The notes beneath the pieces are model-generated. The model was not told where the DNA came from, searched no databases, and saw only the letters and a program-made list of their open reading frames with translations. A DNA stretch of 64,000 nucleotides from Burkholderia cepacia ATCC 25416 (GTDB lineage: Bacteria > Pseudomonadota > Gammaproteobacteria > Burkholderiales > Burkholderiaceae), in contig NZ_CP012981.1 in NCBI RefSeq assembly GCF_001411495.1, positions 806,001-870,000 on the forward strand. Direction: 5' to 3'. This document shows, one piece after another, positions 57,322 to 64,000 of the stretch (positions are counted from its first letter, which is position 1; every line of letters starts with the position of its first letter). Position numbers and translations under genes: made by a program.

Positions 57322-60300
57322 ATGCCCTTGCTGACAGACCTTGCTTGGCAGAGCAAGTACGACCATGACGACGGCTCGCTCATCGAGCAGTTCTACGTGC
57401 ATGCCTTATCGTGCGCGCAGCGCTACGACCGCACGACTGGCTACTTCACAGCCACGGCGCTGGCGATTGCGGCGCGCGGCATCGAGGGCCTGGTGCTTAA
57501 CAACGGGCGCATGCGCATGGTGGTGGGTTGCACGCTGGACGAAGCGGAAGTCAACGCCATCGAACGCGGTCAAACCTTGCGCGATACGGTGGAAGCCAAG
57601 CTGTTGGCCATGCCAGTGCGTGGCGAGTCCGTTCGTGAGCAGGAAGCACTGGCTTTGCTGGCCTGGATGGTGGCACGCGGCCACCTCGAAATCAAAGTAG
57701 CCGTGCCCTGCGATGCGCATCGTAACCCGGTGAGCAGCCAAGCCATCTTTCACGAGAAGGCCGGCATCATCGAAGACAAGACCGGGAGCCGCCTGGCTTT
57801 CGCGGGTAGTGTCAACGAGACGGCCTACGGGTGGCTGCACAATTGGGAGAGCTTCCACGTCTTCTGTGACTGGGACGGCGACGTGAAGCATGTTGAGGAG
57901 GAGGAGCGTAGCTTCGCGCGCTTGTGGGCAGACAAGGCCAAACGTGCGGTGGTGATGGATGTACCGTCTGCCGTTCGTGAAAACGTGCTGCGTTTCTTGC
58001 CGTCAGGAGAGGAGGAGCCCGAGCGTCTGAAGCGCGCGCGTCAGCAAGGCACGGATGCTTCTTCAACAGAAGGCGAGCCACCGCGCCAGACTCCTACTGT
58101 CAAACTGCCGTCCGTCGAAGAACGCCGCCGTGACATCTGGCAAACTATCTGGGCGACGCCCCGACTGCCCGGTGGTGAGCGAATCGCCGAGGCGACCAGC
58201 GCGATTACGCCATGGCCGCATCAGGTGCGCGCCTTCCAGCGCATGCTGGACCACTGGCCACCGCGCCTTCTGATTGCGGACGAGGTAGGGCTGGGCAAGA
58301 CCATCGAAGCAGGTTTGCTGCTGCGCTTCGCTTGGCTCTCGGGGAGAGCGAAGCGCATTCTCGTGCTCGCGCCGAAGGCCGTCATGACGCAGTGGCAGAT
58401 TGAATTGCGCGAGAAGTTCAACCTCAACTGGCCCATCTACGACGGCAAGCGGCTGACCTGGTATCCATCGCCGATGATGCGCGGGCATGCCGAGAAGGAT
58501 GTGTCGCGCGACGAGTGGCATCACGAGCCGTTCGTCATCGCATCCAGTCATCTGATGCGCCGTCGTGACCGTCAACGCGAACTTCTGGACGTCGCCGAGC
58601 CATGGGACCTCGTCGTGCTCGACGAAGCGCACCACGCACGACGCAAGAGCCCCGGTGGAACACAGGAAGGCCCCCCCAACCTGTTGTTGCAGCTCATGCA
58701 ACGCCTACAGGCCCGCACGCAGGCGCTATTGTTGCTAACGGCGACGCCGATGCAGGTGCATCCGGTAGAGGTGTGGGATTTGCTCGCGCTACTGGCGATG
58801 CCACAGGAGTGGAGCCGCACCGCCTTCCTGGAGTTTTTTCGCAAGGTCGGTAATGAGAACCCTTCGCATGACGATTTCGAGTTTCTCGCCGGCCTGTTTC
58901 GTGCCGCTGAGACTGCGTTCGGCGAAGTCCGACTCGAAGCAGCCCAGCGCCGTGCTCCGGGCAACAGCGCCCTCAAGGCCAAGCGCATCCTGCGCTCGCT
59001 ACGCGAATCGGCCGCCACACCACGGCGTCAGCTGTCCGCCGAGGAGCGACGTAGCGCAGTGGGCATCATGCGGGCGTACACGCCCGTGGCGGGGTTGGTG
59101 TCGCGTCACACGCGTGACCTGCTGCGCGAGTACCACCGCCGGGGCATGCTCGGGACACCAATTGCCTCGCGTGAAGTTGTCGACGAGTTTCTCGACGTGA
59201 CCAATGAAGAGGCGCAGGTGTACAGCGCACTCGAGTCCTATATATCGACAACCTACAACAACGCCCAGGCTAATAAGCGCACGGCTGTAGGTTTCGTGAT
59301 GACCATCTACCGCAAACGCCTTGCGTCAAGCTTCTACGCGCTACGTCGAACGTTGGAAGAGCGCCTCGCCTTCGTGAAAGGGCAAGCACGCCTGCCTTTC
59401 GACGAACTGCGTTCGAGCGAGGACGCAGAAGACGACGTCGACGAGACGGGGGATGCTGTTGACGATGAAGTGGTCGACCTGCAAAAGGAAGCGGCCTTGC
59501 AGCTCGAAGAGCAGACGGACATCGCGGACCTGCTCGCCCAGGTGAGGCGCCTGCCAGTGGATACCAAGGCAAAACGCCTGGCCGAGGTGCTACGTGCTCT
59601 GCAAAGCGGTAGCTACCACGCAATGGACCATTCATTACTGCCAGCGTATCCGCAGGCGATTGTCTTTACGCAATACACTGACACGCTCGACTACTTGCGC
59701 GACTTCCTGAAAACTGAGGGCTTCTCCGTGCTGTGTTATTCAGGCCGTGGGGGTGAGTGGCTTCAGCCCGATGGTCAATGGAAGACGTTAACACGTGAGG
59801 AAACAAAGCGGCGCTTCAAGGCACAGGACGCACAGGTGCTAGTGTGCACAGATGCCGCTGCGGAAGGTCTGAACTTCCAATTTTGCGGTGCACTCATCAA
59901 TTTCGATTGTCCTTGGAATCCGATGCGCATCGAGCAGCGCATCGGGCGTGTCGACCGTCTGGGGCAAGCCTTTCCACGCATCGCGGTGGTCAACCTGATG
60001 TACGAAGACACCGTGGAAACGGACGTCTACCGTGCGCTGCGCACGCGCATCAATCTCTTCACTTCAATTGTGGGACCCTTGCAGCCCATTCTCGCGACAA
60101 TGCCTGCGAGGATTGCCGAAGTTGCGTTGGCCAGCCCCGACCACCGAGAACAGGCACGAGCGAACTTGGTCAGCCAGTTGCACCAGGCCGTTTCACAGCC
60201 GCCTGCCGACGCGTTCAGTCTAGATGAGGTGCTGGAGGCAGCACTGGAGATGTCGGAGCGTGCGCCCGCGCCTTATGGCCTGGATGAGCTAGGGTTGTTG

Positions 60301-60546
60301 CTTGACCGTGCCCCCATGCTTCCGGATGGTAGCGAAGCACAGCGCGTGAGCAGCAAGGAGGTCTTCTGGAGTGAGCCCGGCGCTCCCCTCATTAGTGTCA
60401 CGACCGACCCGGATTTTTTTGACGAGCATCCTGAATCGGTCGAGTTTTGGACACCGGGCAGCCCAGCATTTCCGGACATGCCAGCAAATCTTGAAGTTCC
60501 AGAGGACATAGGGCCGAGTCTCCAAGACTATCTAAGGGCAAACTGA
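57322..60546 (+). CDS. Fusion of phospholipase-D-like nuclease and SNF2-type helicase
   Basis: The 1074-residue protein starts with a PLD-like domain whose active half-site is FHEKAGIIED...FAGSVNET (H144, K146; the H-x-K...G-S-x-N pattern). A full SNF2 helicase follows: motif I DEVGLGKTIEAGLLLRF (K326), motif II VVLDEAHH (434-437), motif III LLTATPMQ, then the helicase C part with VFTQYTDTLDYLRDFL, VLVCTDAAAEGLNFQF and RIEQRIGRVDRLGQ. The fold suggests DNA translocation with cleavage. It begins three bases after the methyltransferase stop, as last gene of the operon. A similar helicase (DrmD) and a PLD protein (DrmC) are separate proteins in DISARM. Confidence 0.88.
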   Translation: MPLLTDLAWQSKYDHDDGSLIEQFYVHALSCAQRYDRTTGYFTATALAIAARGIEGLVLNNGRMRMVVGCTLDEAEVNAIERGQTLRDTVEAKLLAMPVRGESVREQEALALLAWMVARGHLEIKVAVPCDAHRNPVSSQAIFHEKAGIIEDKTGSRLAFAGSVNETAYGWLHNWESFHVFCDWDGDVKHVEEEERSFARLWADKAKRAVVMDVPSAVRENVLRFLPSGEEEPERLKRARQQGTDASSTEGEPPRQTPTVKLPSVEERRRDIWQTIWATPRLPGGERIAEATSAITPWPHQVRAFQRMLDHWPPRLLIADEVGLGKTIEAGLLLRFAWLSGRAKRILVLAPKAVMTQWQIELREKFNLNWPIYDGKRLTWYPSPMMRGHAEKDVSRDEWHHEPFVIASSHLMRRRDRQRELLDVAEPWDLVVLDEAHHARRKSPGGTQEGPPNLLLQLMQRLQARTQALLLLTATPMQVHPVEVWDLLALLAMPQEWSRTAFLEFFRKVGNENPSHDDFEFLAGLFRAAETAFGEVRLEAAQRRAPGNSALKAKRILRSLRESAATPRRQLSAEERRSAVGIMRAYTPVAGLVSRHTRDLLREYHRRGMLGTPIASREVVDEFLDVTNEEAQVYSALESYISTTYNNAQANKRTAVGFVMTIYRKRLASSFYALRRTLEERLAFVKGQARLPFDELRSSEDAEDDVDETGDAVDDEVVDLQKEAALQLEEQTDIADLLAQVRRLPVDTKAKRLAEVLRALQSGSYHAMDHSLLPAYPQAIVFTQYTDTLDYLRDFLKTEGFSVLCYSGRGGEWLQPDGQWKTLTREETKRRFKAQDAQVLVCTDAAAEGLNFQFCGALINFDCPWNPMRIEQRIGRVDRLGQAFPRIAVVNLMYEDTVETDVYRALRTRINLFTSIVGPLQPILATMPARIAEVALASPDHREQARANLVSQLHQAVSQPPADAFSLDEVLEAALEMSERAPAPYGLDELGLLLDRAPMLPDGSEAQRVSSKEVFWSEPGAPLISVTTDPDFFDEHPESVEFWTPGSPAFPDMPANLEVPEDIGPSLQDYLRAN

Positions 60547-60875
60547 GCATTCGGTCTGGTGACAGCGTCGCTCGCGCCCAATCCTTGGAATTTAAAGTTT
60601 AGCGTCAGGCGTCCGTATGCTGGTTCGGCGGTAGCGCCAGTCGCTTGCGCCCAGCCAGTGGAATTCTGGCCAGCTTGAAAATCTCCTGACCATTGCCTAC
60701 CGTGGTAAACCCACGCCGGTGCAACGCCGGCGCGTAGTGCCGCGAACGTGCCTATATTCATCTGTCGACCGCCCGCGCGGTCCGGCCCCCTATTTATGAG
60801 AGGGTACGACGCGGGAGCCCGGCAATGAAACAGGTCTGGCTATGGACGAATCCGTCGAAGTGGGCGACCTACCGC
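60547..60875. other. Region after the defence operon
   Basis: A 77-codon minus-strand frame (60528-60761) overlaps the helicase end and ends in a beta-like stretch (YGRLTLNFKFQGLGA); it could be a gene remnant but is not convincing. A hairpin GACCGC-CCGC-GCGGTC lies at 60767-60782. No clear operon terminator is seen. Confidence 0.35.
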
Positions 60876-61163
60876 CTACTTCGCCTTCGCATTGCTCAGT
60901 TCCTTTTTGAGCGAAATGGTCTCCACACCCATGGCGCACAAGCAGGCGAGCAGGAATGCCCCCGAGAACCGCTTGCGGTTCACCTTGCGGTTTATCTGGT
61001 CGGGCGATTCCTCGATTCCCAGCTCCTCGAGCATCCGCGAAAGCTGCTTGTAGCCGATTTTGAGCCGCACCATCCCCTCTTCTATCAGCCCCTTCGCTTC
61101 TTCTTCCCACTGCTCGTAGGGCTGGCCGGGCAGCCGGACACGGTTGTGCGGCAGTTCTTCCAT
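60876..61163 (-). CDS. DUF6471 small DNA-binding-like protein
   Basis: The 95-residue protein reads EEEAKGLIEEGMVRLKIGYKQLSRMLEELGIEESPDQINRKVNRKRFSGAFLLACLCAMGVETI. It is the DUF6471 pattern of a repressor-like helix-turn-helix: 'yKqLs..L...gi..s.dqin.Kv.R..fs.aF...cl.a.Gv'. Probably a small regulator. It is divergent from tnsA, with a 12-bp palindrome at 61231-61242 in the gap, so it may control itself and the transposition genes. It could instead belong to the defence operon; location does not decide. Confidence 0.75.
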   Translation of the reverse strand: MEELPHNRVRLPGQPYEQWEEEAKGLIEEGMVRLKIGYKQLSRMLEELGIEESPDQINRKVNRKRFSGAFLLACLCAMGVETISLKKELSNAKAK

Positions 61164-61230
61164 CGTTCCCTCTCGACGTGGCTCGCGCCTGGGTGTTTCC
61201 GGGGCTGGAATTCTCTCACGGCAATTTTCG

Positions 61231-61242
61231 GTCGTATACGAC
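61231..61242. promoter_or_regulatory. 12-bp palindrome between DUF6471 and tnsA genes
   Basis: GTCGTATACGAC is perfectly symmetric and lies about 70 bp from the DUF6471 start and 155 bp before tnsA. A candidate operator. Confidence 0.4.
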
Positions 61243-61396
61243 TGATACCAAACCGGCAGAGCTACACGTCCTTAGCAAGCCAATATTGCGAGGACAGAAT
61301 GCTGACAAATTCTTTACACCCCAGCTCACCGGCCCGACGGACCGCAGCGGCATCCCGGACGAGCAGCCGATTGCACGTGCCAGTCGGAGGTGCGAA

Positions 61397-62167
61397 ATGA
61401 GAAGCGCACCATCCTTTGGCGTCCGTAGTCGCCGGGGCGCCGCGAATGCCGGTGTCCGGCTCACCGCCCGGACGTACGGTAAGGCCCGAATCGGCACTTA
61501 TGCCGAAAAGGCCGACGGCCACATTACCGTCGAATCCGACGCGGAGCGCCTGGTAGCGCACATGCTGTGCGTCGACCCACGCGTACGTTCGTTCAAGCAG
61601 CAACCGTTTACCGTCGACCTGGTCGGTGAACGGCTGCTGTTCACGCGCGAGGAACTGTCCGAAGCGCGCAGGATGCGTGGTGGTCGCACCGGGGAGGCCG
61701 AGTACACGCCAGACTTCGCCACCGTTCAGGCCGATGGCCTACAGCGCGCGTATGAAGTAAAACTTCAGGGCTTCGAGGGCGACGACCGGTATTGGGCCAA
61801 GGTCGCGCGGGCCCAGGAAATCATGGAGGCGTACTGCTATCCGCTCTCCACGGTGGTCGTGCCCGCGGATGAACGGCACCCGGTCGTCGTCAACGCCCAA
61901 CTGTTGAAGCCGGCAATAGCTCGGGCCCACGAATACCTGACACCGGACATCATCGACCGGGTCGAACGCTATTGCGAAGCCGGCCCGGTGCTGCAGCGCG
62001 CGCTGTGTGCCGACCTCGATATTCCGACGGGCCTGATTCCTCAACTGCTAGCCACTGGTGTGCTGCAGGCAGACCTGGCGCATCACCACATCTGCGCCAC
62101 GCTGGAACTGTCGGCCGCATATGGCGACCTGGGCCACCTCTGTTTGATTGAGGAGCTGCGGCCATGA
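61397..62167 (+). CDS. tnsA: TnsA-like endonuclease of a Tn7-like transposon
   Basis: The 256-residue protein has the TnsA nuclease pattern: HITVESDAERLVAHMLCVDPRVRSFKQQPFTVDL, then EYTPDFATV (D106) and YEVKLQG (E120, K122), the catalytic E...D...ExK of restriction-like TnsA that cuts the 5' ends of the element. A C-terminal helical part (AALCADLDIPTGLIPQLLATGVLQADLAH) probably contacts TnsC. GGAGG lies six bases before the ATG. Its stop overlaps the tnsB start (ATGATG). It is in the standard tnsA-tnsB order. Confidence 0.85.
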   Translation: MRSAPSFGVRSRRGAANAGVRLTARTYGKARIGTYAEKADGHITVESDAERLVAHMLCVDPRVRSFKQQPFTVDLVGERLLFTREELSEARRMRGGRTGEAEYTPDFATVQADGLQRAYEVKLQGFEGDDRYWAKVARAQEIMEAYCYPLSTVVVPADERHPVVVNAQLLKPAIARAHEYLTPDIIDRVERYCEAGPVLQRALCADLDIPTGLIPQLLATGVLQADLAHHHICATLELSAAYGDLGHLCLIEELRP

Positions 62168-64000
62168 TGTCCGACCTGCGCGCTGGAGACAAGTTGGCGC
62201 TGCCCGGGAAAGCGGACAGCTGCTTCGAGGTGATAGACGCTCGCCTGCATGCCGGCTCCATCCAGCTCTTCGATGCCGAGAAATGCGAGGCCCGCTATGT
62301 CAAATACGACGACATCCGCGCCCAGATTTCGGAAGGCGGTCTGGTCCTGCATCGAAAGGGAATGCCGCGCGTCAGCATTGCCGCCCAATACGACAATCCG
62401 GAATTGCACAGTAAGGTCCGCCTGCTGAACGACACACTGAGGCGTATTGATGCCATCCGGAAGCAGCGAGGTTTGTCGTTTAACGCAGCGATACCTCTGG
62501 CCCGTGAAGCCTATCAGATGGAAAACGGGGATAAACCGCTTGTCTGCCCGTTTCCGTCGCGAGCAACCCTGTACCGGGCTCACATGAATCAACTGCTAGG
62601 CCTACCAGTTCTCAAGGGTGACAAAAATAAGGGCAATGCGACGGCCAGATATTCAAAAGACCTCGTCGAATTTGTCGAAGAGGTCATCCAGGACCGATTT
62701 CTGGTCACGGAATCCGGGTGGACTGTCCTCGACCTGACTAGATACATCAACCGTGAAGCTCGTCGTCGTGGCCTGCATGTTGCCAGGCACGCTATCAGCC
62801 GGAAGTTCGTGTGCGCCAGGATTCATGACCTGACCGTCGATGCCGAATACGACCGGATGGACCCGCTAAGCCGGGTCGCCGGCAAGTCGTTCGCGAAGCA
62901 ACGTATACGGGCAGCGTTCCCGTTCGCACGGATTGAGCAGGATGCTCTCCACCTGCCATTCGTCGTTCGTACGCCCCATGGCATCGCCCGGACCATCTAT
63001 CTGGTGCTCGCAATTGATGTCTGCACCGGATATCCAGTGGGATGGCACCTCGTCATCGGTTCGCCGCGCGAGATGGATTCGCTGGTGTGCCTTGAGATGT
63101 ATCTGACGCCTGCCAAGGCAGCCCGCTTCAAGGAGCTTGGTATCGCTCATGCGCTGAACATTTATGGCACGCCCGTACTGGTCATTTTTGATAATGGTCC
63201 GGAGACCAAGGGCGGACGAATCGTCCGCCTTGAGCGGCTTGGAATGGATGTCAAGCACTGCAAAGCAAAGGAAGCTCAAGGCAAACCATTCATCGAGCGC
63301 CTGAACAGAGCGCTCAAGGAGGCATTGCAGCTTCTCTCGGGCTGCACGCGCTTTGAAGGAAAGGATGGCGTGCGCGACCCGGAGGCGCTAGGCGACGACT
63401 TGATGACCCTCGACGCGTTCGAGAAATGGATTGTCAGGTGGCTATATGAGGTCTGGGTCAACACCCCGCTCGACCGGCTGCGTTGGGATGAACTGCTGGT
63501 CGATTCGGTCAAGGGAAAGACGCCGCTTGAGCGCCTGACCTACCAGACCGAAGAAATGGGACAACCCATCACCATGCCGCCGGCGCGTCATGAATGGATG
63601 GCTGCACTCTTTGAAAACAAGATGTGCGTGTTGAGCGCCAAGACTGGCATCACGCTTGAGCATGGATTCAGGTACCGCGGCAAAGCCATGTCGTATCTGC
63701 TGGCCAAGTACGGCGACCACTCGCAGCTGCACGTAGTCTACAACCCCGACGACTTCCGCCAGGCATACGTGTACGAGGGAGATGACCTTCCGCTCGTCAC
63801 GCTGACGCACGAACACGTTCGTGAGGACACGCCGGCGTGGACCTTTGCTGAAGCCAAAGCGCGATTCGATTCGGGCATGGCTAACTGGACGGTCCCGGAC
63901 GAAAAGGTCCAATTCGAGCGTGACATGGACGAGGCGGTCACCGGAAACCGGAAAGCCGATAAGCGCAGAACCCGCGGTAAGCGCGAGGAAAACAAGGAAA
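62164..64000 (+). CDS. tnsB: TnsB-like DDE transposase (cut by window edge)
   Basis: At least 612 residues with no stop before the window ends. An N-terminal helix-turn-helix region is followed by an integrase-like core: LAIDVCTGYPVGW (Asp285), LVIFDNGPETKGG (Asp343) and KPFIERLNRALKE (Glu378), spaced D-57-D-34-E, the DDE triad. A Mu-transposase-type C-terminal barrel follows (SAKTGITLEHGFRYRGKAMSYLLAKYGDHSQLHVVYNPDDFRQAYVYEGD). The C-terminal tail is Lys/Arg-rich (KADKRRTRGKREENKE). In Tn7-like elements TnsB cuts and joins the 3' ends with TnsA and TnsC. tnsC should lie beyond the right edge. Confidence 0.9.
   Translation, partial: MMSDLRAGDKLALPGKADSCFEVIDARLHAGSIQLFDAEKCEARYVKYDDIRAQISEGGLVLHRKGMPRVSIAAQYDNPELHSKVRLLNDTLRRIDAIRKQRGLSFNAAIPLAREAYQMENGDKPLVCPFPSRATLYRAHMNQLLGLPVLKGDKNKGNATARYSKDLVEFVEEVIQDRFLVTESGWTVLDLTRYINREARRRGLHVARHAISRKFVCARIHDLTVDAEYDRMDPLSRVAGKSFAKQRIRAAFPFARIEQDALHLPFVVRTPHGIARTIYLVLAIDVCTGYPVGWHLVIGSPREMDSLVCLEMYLTPAKAARFKELGIAHALNIYGTPVLVIFDNGPETKGGRIVRLERLGMDVKHCKAKEAQGKPFIERLNRALKEALQLLSGCTRFEGKDGVRDPEALGDDLMTLDAFEKWIVRWLYEVWVNTPLDRLRWDELLVDSVKGKTPLERLTYQTEEMGQPITMPPARHEWMAALFENKMCVLSAKTGITLEHGFRYRGKAMSYLLAKYGDHSQLHVVYNPDDFRQAYVYEGDDLPLVTLTHEHVREDTPAWTFAEAKARFDSGMANWTVPDEKVQFERDMDEAVTGNRKADKRRTRGKREENKE

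Noticed and set aside
60528..60761. 77-codon minus-strand frame overlapping the helicase stop
   Set aside because: No ribosome site and no family. It may be a remnant, but a gene cannot be supported.
61264..61330. Left end of the Tn7-like transposon near the GACAAATTCTTTACACC stretch
   Set aside because: A single TGACAAATT-like segment is present, but no repeated TnsB-type sites or matching inverted end is visible in the window.

Overview
This 64 kb window comes from a high-GC betaproteobacterial chromosome, almost certainly Burkholderia (Burkholderia cepacia complex-like). The signs are GC-rich coding with strong third-position bias, the block rpmH-rnpA-yidD-yidC next to dnaA-dnaN-gyrB with mnmE nearby, and family members typical of that genus (DUF4148, YaeQ, phosphocholine-specific phospholipase C, 2-aminoethylphosphonate genes, CGNR regulator). 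Core genes are interrupted by two accessory regions, one at each end.

Left end, 1-4437: the distal end of an integrated genomic island. It carries the C-terminal part of an AAA_13/RloC-PrrC-like ATPase, about 950 bp of non-coding DNA full of inverted repeats, a replication-initiator-like winged-helix gene overlapping an AlpA/excisionase-like gene, and a gene of unknown function. It stops at a 45-nt remnant of the 3' half of a tRNA-Lys(CTT) gene, which is the attachment site.

4438-34150: mostly chromosomal metabolism and housekeeping. In order: a DUF3592 membrane protein; a divergent CGNR regulator / alpha-beta hydrolase pair around a perfect operator-like palindrome; a polar amino-acid (cystine-type) ABC transporter; phosphonate genes (phnY, phnA, a truncated 2-AEP permease, a GntR regulator); a phosphocholine-specific phospholipase C with a divergent LysR regulator; lactate permease; gshA; the ada-alkA alkylation-repair operon; a predicted small RNA with a duplicated anti-Shine-Dalgarno motif; YaeQ; speG; a diguanylate cyclase; several small envelope proteins; mnmE; and a lambda-repressor-fold regulator.

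34193-42766: the conserved replication/ribosome/membrane-insertion block. yidC, yidD, rnpA and rpmH run on the minus strand, and dnaA, dnaN and gyrB run on the plus strand. A good sigma70 promoter for rpmH and one perfect DnaA box lie between the two groups.

Right end, 42767-64000: a second accessory island inserted just after gyrB. Its first module is a Three-Cys-motif (DUF5131/Gp37-Gp68) gene with two TcmP-type partner genes, preceded by a near-consensus LexA box. The second TcmP gene is split by a complete IS66-family element with perfect 8-bp target duplications, so the original gene can be rebuilt exactly. Next comes an 11.5 kb five-gene operon: DUF499 ATPase, small partner, AlbA_2/HATPase protein, DUF1156 DNA methyltransferase, and a phospholipase-D/SNF2 helicase fusion. 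It resembles the ARMADA/DISARM family of anti-phage systems and starts at a perfect 20-bp palindrome. The window ends with a DUF6471 gene and the tnsA and tnsB genes (tnsB cut by the window edge) of a Tn7-like transposon.
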